Notes: a model not told the origin generated them from the letters alone. A stretch of DNA of 39,106 bases from Clostridia bacterium (GCA_027314765.1 DAHVAF010000006.1:1-39106), one strand, 5' to 3'. Positions 7,604 to 15,433 are shown, numbered from the stretch's first letter. Numbers and translations are program-made.

Positions 7604-7633
7604 TTGCCGCGGCGTGCTTGGCCCTTCTATGCT
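7604..7633 (+). promoter_or_regulatory. Candidate sigma-70-type promoter for the alcohol dehydrogenase
   Basis: TTGCCG (7604-7609), 18-bp spacer, TATGCT (7628-7633). Each hexamer matches consensus at four of six positions. It would give a leader of about 60 nt before ATG 7700. Confidence 0.35.
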
Positions 7634-7699
7634 CATGACGGGCACCGGCTCAGACCAGGCGCACCCACCGGCCGCTCCCCTTCACAAGGAGGGCGTCAT

Positions 7700-8794
7700 A
7701 TGCGCATCTCCGCCGCCGTGGTCCCGGAACGCAATCACCCGTTCATCATCAAGCCCCTGGAGCTCGATGCGCCGCGACCGGACGAGGTGCTCGTCCGAAT
7801 CGTCGCCGCAGGCCTTTGCCACACCGATCTCTCGGAGCGTGCCGGCGGCCGCGGACCGTTCCCGGCCGTCTTGGGGCATGAGGGCGCGGGGATCGTGGAG
7901 CGGGTCGGCGCCGGCGTGGCGAGTCTGCAACCCGGCGACCATGTCGTCCTCAGCTACCTGTCGTGCGGCCACTGCCGCAACTGTCTGCGCGGCAAGCCCG
8001 CTTACTGCGACCACCATATGGCGTATAACTTCGGCCGGAGGCGGCCCGATGGCTCCACCACGCTGCGGGACGGCGCCGCGGCCGTCTATGGCAGCTTCTT
8101 CGGCCAGTCCTCCCTGGCCACGTATGCCTTGGCGAGCGAGCGCAACACGGTGAAGGTGCGGACCGACCTGCCGCTGGAGCTGCTCGCGCCGTTGGGCTGT
8201 GGCGTTCAGACCGGAGCCGGTGCCGTCCTCAACACCCTGCATCCCTTCCCAGGCAGCAGCATCGCCGTCTTCGGCGTCGGGTCGGTCGGTTTGAGCGCCG
8301 TCATGGCGGCGGTCGTCGCCGGGTGCACCCCGATCATCGCCATCGATGTGAGGTCCACCCGACTGGCGCTGGCGCGCGAGCTCGGCGCGACCCAAGCGCT
8401 GGAAGCGAGTGCCGGCGATCTCGTCGAAGCGATCCGGGCCCTGACTGGCGGCGGCACGGACTACGCGCTGGACACGACCGGGCGGCCCGAGGTGATGCGC
8501 CAAGCGTTCGAGAGCCTGGCCACGCTGGGCGTCTGCGGGGTCATCGGCGGCGCGCCGCCGGACGCGGAGCTGCGCCTTCCGTACAGCGAGCTGTTGATGG
8601 GCCGCACGGTGCGGGGGGTCGTCCAGGGGGACAGCACTCCCGCGCTGTTCATCCCCGAGCTGATCGATCTCCATTTGCAGGGACGCCTCCCCATCGATCG
8701 CCTGATTACGGTCTTCCCGTTCGCAGAGATCAACCAGGCAGCCGCAGCCTCCGAGCGCGGCGAGGTGGTGAAGCCTGTGCTGCGGATGGGGTGA
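7700..8794 (+). CDS. Zinc-dependent medium-chain alcohol dehydrogenase
   Basis: 364 residues. Catalytic zinc ligands are C40 (GLCHTD) and H60-E61 (GHEG). The structural zinc lobe is complete with C89, C92, C95 and C103 (SCGHCRNCLRGKPAYC). The NAD(P)-binding motif is VFGVGSVGLSAVMAA, and the acidic D in IIAIDVRSTR suggests NAD(H) preference. The Y-N-F-G stretch and FFGQSSLATYALA after the zinc lobe match the aryl-alcohol/benzyl-alcohol or S-(hydroxymethyl)-type class III branch. It oxidises a primary or aromatic alcohol to the aldehyde in the cytoplasm. ATG 7700 has an excellent AAGGAGGG (7687-7694) upstream, so the longer frame from 7604 is not used. Confidence 0.9.
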   Translation: MRISAAVVPERNHPFIIKPLELDAPRPDEVLVRIVAAGLCHTDLSERAGGRGPFPAVLGHEGAGIVERVGAGVASLQPGDHVVLSYLSCGHCRNCLRGKPAYCDHHMAYNFGRRRPDGSTTLRDGAAAVYGSFFGQSSLATYALASERNTVKVRTDLPLELLAPLGCGVQTGAGAVLNTLHPFPGSSIAVFGVGSVGLSAVMAAVVAGCTPIIAIDVRSTRLALARELGATQALEASAGDLVEAIRALTGGGTDYALDTTGRPEVMRQAFESLATLGVCGVIGGAPPDAELRLPYSELLMGRTVRGVVQGDSTPALFIPELIDLHLQGRLPIDRLITVFPFAEINQAAAASERGEVVKPVLRMG

Positions 8795-8816
8795 GGCTGG
8801 CGCCGAACCGACTCGC

Positions 8817-9232
8817 TCAGGGTGGAAGTTCCAGCGCCGGGCGGTGTCGTGGCCGAATCATCGGGAAGTGGCGCCGGTCCAGCGTGAGGAGTCGCCGAAT
8901 GTCCAAGCGTTCAGCCAGGGCGACGATCGACGCATCCACCAGCCCCATGTCGCCGTCTCCACAAGCCTCAATCAACTCCACGCATCGGGCCAGGTCGGCG
9001 TCGCGCAGACCCTCGATCCGCAACGGATCGGTGAGAACCCCCGCGCAGCACGGCCAGTTCCGCGTGCAAGCCGAGCCGCTCCGCCAACAGGTCATCCAAA
9101 CTCGGGCAGCATGGTCGCGGGCAGGACGGTCGTCTCGCTCAGGTCCGCAATGCGGGCCCCCATCGTTTCATGAGCCAGGCTGTCCGCGTCGGCCAAGGCG
9201 AAGAGTACGCCGGGGTCCACCAGGACAGGCAC
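8817..9232 (-). pseudogene. PIN-domain toxin with two frameshifts
   Basis: Read from GTG 9232 downward, frame one gives VPVLVDPGVLFALADADSLA and continues to ATMLPEF, then hits TGA (9092-9094). Removing one T from the run at 9098-9100 continues as DDLLAERLGLHAELAVLRG. Removing one G from the five-G run at 9038-9042 continues as VLTDPLRIEGLRDADLARC, MGLVDASIVALAERLDIRR and LTLDRRHFPMIRPRH to the end. The reconstructed protein of about 136 residues has the PIN acidic positions (VDPG, LPEFD, GLVDAS, LDRRHF). Both lesions are single-base insertions in homopolymers, so assembly error is a real alternative to genuine decay. Confidence 0.75.
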
Positions 9233-9513
9233 GGCTGACCTGTCGGGCGACGCCGCGGCGACCAGCCGGTGGTCGGGTCCACCGACTCACGCACGCGGTC
9301 GCCGTGGCTGGCGGCTTGCGGCTCACCACTCCTGCCCACGCCGGCAAACGAGATGTCAGACCGGCGGCCGTGTGTGGGGAGGTATTCACAAACGGCGGCC
9401 TCCAACAGGGCCGACACGGTGATTCCCTCGCGGCGCGCACACTGTTTCGCTTCCAGCAGCAATGCTTCATCCGCCATCACAGTCGTACGCAGTATGAAAA
9501 CACACGCGGTCAC
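9139..9513 (-). CDS. RHH-type antitoxin, 3' end probably out of frame
   Basis: From GTG 9513 the protein reads ILRTTVMADEALLLEAKQCA and REGITVSALLEAAVCEYL, the ribbon-helix-helix (strand, helix, helix) of antitoxins paired with PIN toxins. SFAGVGRSGEPQA follows, the toxin-contacting linker typical of these proteins. The frame then runs on to 9139, overlapping the toxin by about 94 nt, where such pairs normally overlap by a few bases. A further slip between about 9240 and 9310 is therefore likely. It starts 30 nt downstream of the permease gene on the same strand, separated from it by a hairpin. It is probably part of a dying toxin-antitoxin unit. Confidence 0.6.
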   Translation of the reverse strand: MTACVFILRTTVMADEALLLEAKQCARREGITVSALLEAAVCEYLPTHGRRSDISFAGVGRSGEPQAASHGDRVRESVDPTTGWSPRRRPTGQPCLSWWTPAYSSPWPTRTAWLMKRWGPALRT

Positions 9514-9521
9514 AGAGGCCA

Positions 9522-9541
9522 GGCGCGCCTGCCGGCGCGCC
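9522..9541 (-). terminator. Hairpin after the peptide ABC operon
   Basis: GGCGCGCC (9522-9529), TGCC, GGCGCGCC (9534-9541): a perfect 8-bp stem with a tetraloop, starting 2 bp past the permease stop. No U-tract on either side. Confidence 0.55.
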
Positions 9542-9543
9542 CC

Positions 9544-10440
9544 CTACTGCCGCAGCCGCACGTCCAGGGCGTCGCGGATGCCGTCGCCCAGCAGGTTCCA
9601 GCCGAGCACCGCGACGGTGATGGCCAGCCCCGGCCAGTAGACGAGCCACGGCGCCTGCATGAGGTAGCCCATCCCGGTGTTGATCATGGTCCCCCAGGAC
9701 GGTGTCGGCGGCGGCACGCCAAGGCCCAGGTAGGAGAGGCCGGCGTCGGCCAGCAGGGCGCCCGACATGGCCAGGGTCGCCTGGATGAGCATCGGCGTCA
9801 TGGTGTTGGGCAGGATGTGGCGGAGCAGGATGCGACGCGTGCCGCTGCCCACGGATTGGGCGCTCGCCACGTACTCGCGCTCGCGCTCGGAGAGCACCTG
9901 GCCCCGCGCGAGGCGGATGAAGCCCGGCACAAATCCGATCCCGATGGCGATGGTCTCGTGCGTGAAGCTGGCCCCGAGAAAGGCCGCGATGGCCAGCGCC
10001 AGGATCAGTCCGGGGAAGGCCAGCAGCGCGTCCGTGATGCGCATGACGAAGATGTCGTCGACCCAGCCGCGGTAGTACCCGGACAGCATCCCGATCGGCA
10101 TGCCGACAATGGCCGCGAGGCCCACCGACAGCACGGAGACCCCAAATGAGAGCCGCGCGCCGTAGAGCATGCGGCTCAGCTCGTCCCGCCCCAGGTCGTC
10201 GGTCCCCAGCGGATGGCCGGGCATCGGCGGCTTGGTGATCAGGTGGTAGTTCTGCGTCAGGGGGTTGTACGGCGCCAGGCTTGGCCCGAGGACCGCCAGA
10301 AGGATCAGGATCAGGACGATGACGGCCCCGGTCATGCCCAGGCCGTTGCGCAGGAAGCGGCGCCCCGCGAGCGCGAGCAGGCTGCGGCTCCCCGCCGGCC
10401 CGCCCTGCCCGAATCCCTCGTCGGCCGGTTGCGCGCTCAT
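9544..10440 (-). CDS. Peptide/nickel-type ABC importer permease (DppC-like)
   Basis: 298 residues, the second permease of a peptide-type importer. An N-terminal membrane helix (GMTGAVIVLILILLAVLGPSL) and periplasmic-side segment NPLTQNYHLI precede PLGTDDLGRDELSRMLYGAR, the DppC hallmark. Five further helices and the cytoplasmic EAA loop (EYVASAQSVGSGTRRILLRHILPN) follow, the loop that docks on the ATPase. The C-terminus GWNLLGDGIRDALDVRLRQ is typical and full length. It is third in the operon after the binding protein and DppB-like permease (7-nt gap). No ATPase gene follows; instead there is a hairpin and an antitoxin remnant. Confidence 0.93.
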   Translation of the reverse strand: MSAQPADEGFGQGGPAGSRSLLALAGRRFLRNGLGMTGAVIVLILILLAVLGPSLAPYNPLTQNYHLITKPPMPGHPLGTDDLGRDELSRMLYGARLSFGVSVLSVGLAAIVGMPIGMLSGYYRGWVDDIFVMRITDALLAFPGLILALAIAAFLGASFTHETIAIGIGFVPGFIRLARGQVLSEREREYVASAQSVGSGTRRILLRHILPNTMTPMLIQATLAMSGALLADAGLSYLGLGVPPPTPSWGTMINTGMGYLMQAPWLVYWPGLAITVAVLGWNLLGDGIRDALDVRLRQ

Positions 10441-10447
10441 GCCACTC

Positions 10448-11413
10448 TCAATCCCCCGCCACCTGGATCCGCGGGTCCAGCAGGCTGTAGCTCAGGTCCG
10501 TCAGCAGGTTGACGATCAACACGATCAGGGCGATGAACAGCACCTCGCCCTGCACCGTCGGAAAGTCACGCTGAAAGATGGCGTTCACCAGCAGCTGTCC
10601 CATGCCGGGGATCCCAAAGATCTCCTCCGTGATCACGACGCCGCCGAGCAGCCCGGCGAATTCCAGCGCCCCCACGGTCACCACCGGCAGCAGGGCGTTC
10701 CTGAGCGCGTGCCGCCAGAGGGCGCGGCGCTCGGAGACACCCTTGGCGCGCGCCGTGCGCACGAAGTCGGCGCCGAGCACCTCCAGCAGCGACCCCCGCA
10801 GCATGCGGGCGATGACCGCCGCCGACCGGAGCCCAAGCGAAACCGCGGGAAGGATCATCAGGTCCAGGTTGGCGCCGAGTCCCTTGGTGATCGGCGCGTA
10901 GCCTTCGGATGGAAAGAGGTGCAGCCTGACCGCGAAGTAGAGGATGAAGAGGATACCGAGCCAAAAGGCGGGGATCGAAAGCGCGATCAGCGCGAGGGTG
11001 GTCGCGACCCAATCCGCCAGCGTGCCGCGCAGGCGCGCGGCGATGATCCCCACCGGGACCCCGAGGAGCAGCGCGGTGAGGAGGGCCAGCACCGTGAGCT
11101 CGAACGTGACAGGCAGCGCCTGCAGAAGGTCCTTGAGCACGCTGGTGCCATCGAGCAGCGAGCGGCCGAAGTTGCCCTGCAGCACCTGCCCGACCCAGTG
11201 CAGGTACTGCGCCGGCAGCGGCAGATTGAGCCCCATCTGGGCGCGCAGGGCCGCCACGGCCTGCGGCGTGGCCTCCTCGCCGAGGGCCACCCGCGCCGGG
11301 TCGCCGGGAATCAGGTGCAGCATGAGGAAGACCATCACGGTGACAAGGAACACGACGGGAACCATCAGCAGGATCCTGCGCACGAGGTAGCGCCCGATCA
11401 CGCCATCACCCAT
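10448..11413 (-). CDS. Peptide/nickel-type ABC importer permease (DppB-like)
   Basis: 321 residues. The N-terminus GRYLVRRILLMVPVVFLVTV and MVFLMLHLIPGDPARVALGE are diagnostic of DppB/OppB. FGRSLLDGTSVLKDLLQALP and the EAA loop (FVRTARAKGVSERRALWRHAL) are present, with six membrane helices and the ending DLSYSLLDPRIQVAGD. It forms the membrane channel with the DppC-like partner for peptides, nickel or related solutes delivered by the lipoprotein encoded upstream. ATG 11413 has no clear ribosome site because a long hairpin ends 6 nt before it. GTG 11401 (VIGRYLVRR) is an alternative start that would fit the family equally well. Confidence 0.92.
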   Translation of the reverse strand: MGDGVIGRYLVRRILLMVPVVFLVTVMVFLMLHLIPGDPARVALGEEATPQAVAALRAQMGLNLPLPAQYLHWVGQVLQGNFGRSLLDGTSVLKDLLQALPVTFELTVLALLTALLLGVPVGIIAARLRGTLADWVATTLALIALSIPAFWLGILFILYFAVRLHLFPSEGYAPITKGLGANLDLMILPAVSLGLRSAAVIARMLRGSLLEVLGADFVRTARAKGVSERRALWRHALRNALLPVVTVGALEFAGLLGGVVITEEIFGIPGMGQLLVNAIFQRDFPTVQGEVLFIALIVLIVNLLTDLSYSLLDPRIQVAGD

Positions 11414-11419
11414 TCGTGC

Positions 11420-11445
11420 GGGGCCGCGCCATGCGGCGCGGCCCC
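11420..11445 (-). promoter_or_regulatory. Intercistronic 11-bp perfect hairpin between binding protein and permease
   Basis: GGGGCCGCGCC (11420-11430), loop ATGC, GGCGCGGCCCC (11435-11445). It lies between the binding-protein stop and the permease start and ends 6 nt before that ATG. This placement fits a structure that protects the upstream message and damps permease expression, a common way to make excess binding protein. On the plus strand it is followed by TTTAA. Confidence 0.55.
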
Positions 11446-11469
11446 TTTAACATCCGTGCTTCGGGCTGG

Positions 11470-13065
11470 CTAGAGGCCCATGGTGTCGATGCGGAAGACA
11501 CCATCGGGATAGTGGACGAACCCGGTGACGCTCGGCAGCAGCAGCTTGATGTCCTCCGGCCAGTACAGGACGATATAGGCTGCGGTGCTGTTCGCCAGGG
11601 CCGCGACCTGCTGGTAGAGCTGCTTGCGCGTGGCCTGTACTTGGCTGGCGCGGGCCTGCTCCAGCAGGCTGTCCATCTGGGAGTTGCTGTACCCGCCGAA
11701 GTTGAACGCGCCGCCGGTGTGGTACCAGTTGTACGCGTTCTGGTCCGGGTCCACGCGGCCCGACCAGCCGTCCGTGATGGCCTGGTAGTTGTGGTTCGCG
11801 ACGATCGACGAGAACGCCGCCGAGTCGATCAGCTTGATCTTCATCGTGATGTTGGACGACGCCAGCATGCTCTGCAGCACCTGGGCCATCTTCTCGCTGG
11901 TCGGCGTGTTCGTCGTCGTCAGCGTGAAGGTGAAGCCGTTGGGCTGGCCGCCCTTGGCCAGGTCAGCCTTCACCGCCGCCGGATCGGCGCCCGGCACCGT
12001 GTGCGCCACGTAGGCCCAGCTGCTGGGCGGAAACGCGGTGTCGCCGGGCAGGGCCGTCTGGCCGAAGACCGCGTTGACCAGGGTCGCGCGGTCGATGGCG
12101 TTCATCAGCGCCAGGCGCAGGTTCATGTTGTTGAACGGGGCCGCCGTCTGATTCATGTCGATGCCGTCGAAGGCCATGCCGGGCATGATGCTCACGACGA
12201 CCTTCGGGTTGGTCTTCAGGCTGGCCACGTCCTGGGGCGGCGCGCCGTCCATGACCTGGACGCTCCCGGCCTCCAGGTCGAGCACCGCGGCGTTGCTGTC
12301 GGGGATGATCTTGAAGATGACCTCGTTGACCTTGGGCAGCCCGGGCTGCCAGTAGTTCGGGTTCTTGACCAGCACGCACTGGTCGTCCTTCACGTAGCTC
12401 TTGAACATGAACGCGCCCGTGCCCACGGGGTGCTGGGCGAAGTTGGCGCCGTACTTCTTCACCGCCGCCGGCGAAACGATCATGCCGAGGCGGCCCGCCA
12501 GCAGCGACAGGAACGGCGCGAACTGCTGCTTGAGGACAAATTGCACGGTCAGCGGGCCCGTCGCGGTCACGCTCTTGATGAAGAGCGCGCTGGCGTAGCG
12601 CGGCGAGGCCTTGTCGTTCATGGCCCGCTCGACGCTGAAGACCACGGCCTGCGCGTTGAAGTCCGTGCCATCCTGGAATTTCACGTTCGGGTGCAGCTGG
12701 AAGGTGTAGGTCAGGCCGTCGGATGAGACGGTCCACGACGTGGCCAGGTCGGGCACGATCTTCCCGGTCGGCGTGACCGCGACCAGGGGATCATAGATCC
12801 CGTAGAGCTCGGCGCGGTCGATGTATGCCCCTGACAGCAGCGGGTCGAGCGACTCCAGGCTCTGGTTGATGGCGATGGTCAGCGTCCCGCCGCCGCTCGC
12901 CGACGTGCTGGCCGCTGACGAGCTCGCCGCCGCCGCCCCGGTGCTCGTGCTCGTCGTGCTCGAGCTCGAGCTCGTGGCCGGCGTGCTGGCGCCCCCGCAC
13001 CCCGCCACCGTGAGCAGGATGCCCACCGTAAGGGCGGCGAGGGGCGCTCGGGCCTTCATCCGCAT
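11470..13065 (-). CDS. Extracellular solute-binding lipoprotein, family 5 (peptide/nickel importer)
   Basis: 531 residues. The signal peptide MRMKARAPLAALTVGILL ends in a lipobox TVAGC, so the protein is lipid-anchored at a Cys near residue 24. A roughly 30-residue Ser/Thr/Ala linker follows. The SBP_bac_5 domain begins GGGTLTIAINQSLESLDPLL and contains VSSDGLTYTFQLHPNVKFQDG, the family signature. It binds oligopeptides or similar solutes outside the membrane and hands them to the two permeases encoded next. ATG 13065 is preceded by GGAGG with 7-nt spacing, so the long in-frame extension to 13674 is not used. First gene of a three-gene operon without an ATPase. Confidence 0.93.
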   Translation of the reverse strand: MRMKARAPLAALTVGILLTVAGCGGASTPATSSSSSTTSTSTGAAAASSSAASTSASGGGTLTIAINQSLESLDPLLSGAYIDRAELYGIYDPLVAVTPTGKIVPDLATSWTVSSDGLTYTFQLHPNVKFQDGTDFNAQAVVFSVERAMNDKASPRYASALFIKSVTATGPLTVQFVLKQQFAPFLSLLAGRLGMIVSPAAVKKYGANFAQHPVGTGAFMFKSYVKDDQCVLVKNPNYWQPGLPKVNEVIFKIIPDSNAAVLDLEAGSVQVMDGAPPQDVASLKTNPKVVVSIMPGMAFDGIDMNQTAAPFNNMNLRLALMNAIDRATLVNAVFGQTALPGDTAFPPSSWAYVAHTVPGADPAAVKADLAKGGQPNGFTFTLTTTNTPTSEKMAQVLQSMLASSNITMKIKLIDSAAFSSIVANHNYQAITDGWSGRVDPDQNAYNWYHTGGAFNFGGYSNSQMDSLLEQARASQVQATRKQLYQQVAALANSTAAYIVLYWPEDIKLLLPSVTGFVHYPDGVFRIDTMGL

Positions 13066-13477
13066 TCGGATACCTCCAATCCAATCCCAAAAACAGGCTC
13101 TTGGTTGAATTCGTTGCGCATTGCGGGATTCCTTTGGTCGCGATCCCCGATCGTGTGAGCTGTCCGTATCACTGGAACCTCGCCGCCACCCTGCGTCCGC
13201 GCCGCCGACGCCAGCATTGGACGCGCTCTCCGCGAGTGCGGGGCGGACTGCCGGTGCGGCGCGATGTGACGTGCGCGCGGATCGCGGGTAGACTTCTCGA
13301 CCATGGCCGCATGACAGGGCCGAAGCCCCGACCCGGGGCGCGGGGGATGCCGTTTCGTTGAGGTGTATTCGTGCGCCCGGCGCGCGCTCGGCGACCTTCC
13401 GCCGACCCGCAGCCATGGATGGCGCAGCCCGCGGTGGATGCGCTCCACCCCGCAGGCCACGAAGGGAGTTGAACATC
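13066..13477. other. Divergent intergenic region, 412 bp
   Basis: This region separates the minus-strand lipoprotein operon from the plus-strand 3D-domain gene and must hold both promoters. Apart from the two ribosome sites at its ends I see no convincing -35/-10 pair; TAGACT near 13288 is a weak -10 candidate for the plus strand. No coding sequence is supported, although frames stay open because of the base composition. Confidence 0.4.
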
Positions 13478-14275
13478 ATGCGCACCATTGCCACCATTGC
13501 CACGATTGCTGCCATCGCCGCCATCGCCACGCTGCTCGGAGCGCAAATTCCGGCAGCGGCGGCGGCGCCGACGCCGGCGCCGCTGACCGTGGCCGCCGTG
13601 CAGGCGGACCTGCAGGCCAGGGGCGACGCGGTGGCCGTCACGGGAACCATGGACAGCGCGACCCAGAGCGCCATCTACGCGCAGGGTGCGCGCACGGTGG
13701 GCCAGCTGGATGCCGGAGCGCCCGATGTCACGGTCCTGCAACCCGGCAGCGGCGGCCCGGCCGTGAAGCTCGTGCAGCAGGCGCTGGCCCGCGACGGCTA
13801 TGCCACGGGTCCACTCGACGGCAGTTACACACAGGCGACGTCCGCGGCGGTGCGCGCGTTTCAGCGCGACGACGGGCTTGTGCCGACGGGTGATGTCGAC
13901 GTGAAGACCCTGCAGGCCCTGGCCCAGCCGGACCCGCAGCGGGCGATCGCGCCCGCGGCCCAGACGCTCAGCCTGGTGGCCACAGCCTACGGGCCCTCGC
14001 TGAAGGACAACTACCCGTATGGGGCCGTCGACCTGTTCGGCAAGCCCCTGACCCCGGGCATGGTCGCCGTCGACCCGAGCGTGATCCCCATCGGGACGCA
14101 CCTCTGGATCAGCGGCTACAACAGCCCGAGCCTGCCCACGGGCGGCTTCGCGGCCGTCGCGGCGGACACGGGCGGTGCCATCCAGGGCCACCGCATCGAC
14201 ATCTTCATCGATGGCGGCCCCGCGGCGGTGTCGGCCTTCGGAGTCCAGCACGTGACGGCGACGCTCATCCGGTGA
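13478..14275 (+). CDS. Secreted peptidoglycan-binding protein with C-terminal 3D domain
   Basis: 265 residues. An unusual signal peptide of repeated Ala/Ile/Thr units (residues 4-16) leads to an AAAAAPTPAP cleavage region near residue 30. A PG_binding_1 repeat lies at roughly 85-130 (VKLVQQALARDGYATGPLDG, AAVRAFQRDDGLVPTGDVD). The C-terminal 3D domain begins SLVATAYGPS and has VDPSVIPIGTHLWI and ADTGGAIQGHRIDIFIDGG, with the three conserved Asp residues. This fold is shared with MltA and stationary-phase secretion Sps/YocH-type muralytic proteins, so it probably cleaves glycan strands at the cell wall. ATG 13478 is preceded by GAAGGGAG (13461-13468). Single-gene unit ending in a hairpin. Confidence 0.88.
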   Translation: MRTIATIATIAAIAAIATLLGAQIPAAAAAPTPAPLTVAAVQADLQARGDAVAVTGTMDSATQSAIYAQGARTVGQLDAGAPDVTVLQPGSGGPAVKLVQQALARDGYATGPLDGSYTQATSAAVRAFQRDDGLVPTGDVDVKTLQALAQPDPQRAIAPAAQTLSLVATAYGPSLKDNYPYGAVDLFGKPLTPGMVAVDPSVIPIGTHLWISGYNSPSLPTGGFAAVAADTGGAIQGHRIDIFIDGGPAAVSAFGVQHVTATLIR

Positions 14276-14287
14276 CGGAAGACCGGG

Positions 14288-14311
14288 CGGGCGGCCCCCC
14301 AGGGCCGCCCG
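14288..14311 (+). terminator. Terminator hairpin after the 3D-domain gene
   Basis: CGGGCGGCCC (14288-14297), loop CCCA, GGGCCGCCCG (14302-14311), followed by TTCCTGT. A perfect 10-bp stem 13 bp past the stop codon. Confidence 0.65.
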
Positions 14312-14317
14312 TTCCTG

Positions 14318-14323
14318 TACCAT
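14318..14323 (+). promoter_or_regulatory. Leaderless-type -10 element of mntA
   Basis: TACCAT ends exactly six bases before ATG 14330, the same TAnnnT-N6-ATG spacing as at yigZ. No -35 is separable from the preceding terminator stem. Confidence 0.4.
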
Positions 14324-14329
14324 GAAGGC

Positions 14330-14740
14330 ATGGATGCCAGCCTTGAGGCGCGGCTCCACGACTACTTCGCGGGCCGCCGCGACGTCACGCTCGCACTTGT
14401 GTTCGGCTCGGTCGCGCGGGGCGATGCGCGCGCCGACAGCGACCTCGACGTAGGGATCGTCCCCGCGCCCGACGCGGTCTCCGGCCTGAATAGCCCTGTG
14501 CTGACCGCGATGGTCGACCTGCCGCCGCTCGTCGGTCGCAAGGTGGATGTCGCGGACCTCCGGCGGGTGAGTCCGGTCTTCGGCTTCGCCGTGGCCCAGG
14601 ATGCGGTCCTTGTCTATGAGGCGGAGCCGGGCGCATGGGCGTCGTGGTTCGCGCGGATCATCGCCCAGTACTATGACACGGCACCGCTCCGTCGCATTGC
14701 CCGCGAGGCTGCGCTTGAGCGCCTGGAGCGCGGCCGGTGA
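14330..14740 (+). CDS. mntA: MntA-type minimal nucleotidyltransferase antitoxin
   Basis: 136 residues. The polymerase-beta nucleotidyltransferase core is complete: G26-S27 in LVFGSVARGDARADSDLDVG with D38 and D40 of the D-x-D motif, and the third carboxylate in GRKVDVADL. MntA proteins inactivate the partner HEPN toxin by adding AMP units to a Tyr next to its active site. The gene precedes hepT and overlaps it as GTGA (14737-14740), the usual coupled order. It would be transcribed from the TACCAT element just upstream. It is only distantly like the second MntA of this window (37134-37580). Confidence 0.88.
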   Translation: MDASLEARLHDYFAGRRDVTLALVFGSVARGDARADSDLDVGIVPAPDAVSGLNSPVLTAMVDLPPLVGRKVDVADLRRVSPVFGFAVAQDAVLVYEAEPGAWASWFARIIAQYYDTAPLRRIAREAALERLERGR

Positions 14741-15183
14741 CACCCTCCCTGCGGGCGGCCGCGATTATGAGTCGCCACGCTTCGCTGCTGGATGCGATCG
14801 CGCGTCTGCGGCGCCACAAGGCCATCACTGTCGAGCAGTATCTGGCGGATGAGGTTCTTCCCTGGTTTATCGAACGCGGCCTTGAGCGGGCGGCGGGTTG
14901 TGTCTTGGATATCGGCGCGCACGTCCTCGCCATCCTGGGCCAACCGGTCCCAGACGACTACACCGCTGTCATCGACGGGCTGGCGACGGCGGGGGTCCTT
15001 ACGAAGGAGTTTGCGCGCTCGTTTCGCGCGATGGCAGGCTTCCGCAATGTGCTTGTCCACGAGTATCTGAACATCGACCCCGAGGTCGTCGTGGGTGTTC
15101 TGCATGACCGCCTCGACGACTTCGAGAGCTTCGACACCCAGGTCCTCACCACGCTGCGCGAGCGCGGTCTGCTAAGGGAGTAA
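14737..15183 (+). CDS. hepT: HepT-type HEPN toxin RNase
   Basis: 148 residues, all alpha-helical HEPN/DUF86 fold. The catalytic R-x4-H-x-Y motif is RNVLVHEY, and the Tyr there is the residue AMPylated by MntA in characterised systems. SLLDAIARLRRHKAITVEQYLADEV at the N-terminus and CVLDIGAHVLAILGQPVPDDY before the motif are family-typical. GTG 14737 overlaps the mntA stop and is chosen; ATG 14767 (MSRHASLL) would give a more usual N-terminus but lacks a ribosome site. The 3' end (FESFDTQVLTTLRERGLL) is repeated downstream as a diverged fragment. Confidence 0.87.
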   Translation: MTPSLRAAAIMSRHASLLDAIARLRRHKAITVEQYLADEVLPWFIERGLERAAGCVLDIGAHVLAILGQPVPDDYTAVIDGLATAGVLTKEFARSFRAMAGFRNVLVHEYLNIDPEVVVGVLHDRLDDFESFDTQVLTTLRERGLLRE

Positions 15184-15418
15184 CGCAGCCTCGCTTCGCT
15201 CGCCCACGCCCACGGCTGGCGCACACCGACGCGGCGGACGCCGCGTCCAAAGGATCGTCGCTCCATGTCGCCAATTCGAGACTTTCGGGGCCCGGATCCT
15301 CACCGCGCTGCGCGGCCGCGGCCTCCTGAAGGCGTGGCCGCCGGTCCCGTCGCTGCGTTCCAACACGCGCGCTGCTGGCGCACATCGACGCGGCGGACGC
15401 CGCGTCCAAAGGATCGGC
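15121..15418 (+). repeat. Duplicated hepT 3' end plus trailing hairpin, period about 155 bp
   Basis: The last 21 codons of hepT (from 15121) recur at 15275: FESFDTQVLTTLRERGLL in the gene against FETFGARILTALRGRGLL in the copy, with mostly synonymous or conservative changes. The downstream 43 bp are almost identical (15215-15257 and 15374-15416). Each contains the perfect hairpin GACGCGGC-GGAC-GCCGCGTC (15228-15247 and 15387-15406), which could serve as terminator for the converging genes. The copy has no start codon of its own and no upstream part of hepT. Confidence 0.8.
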
Positions 15419-15433
15419 CCGGGCCGGGGCCCC

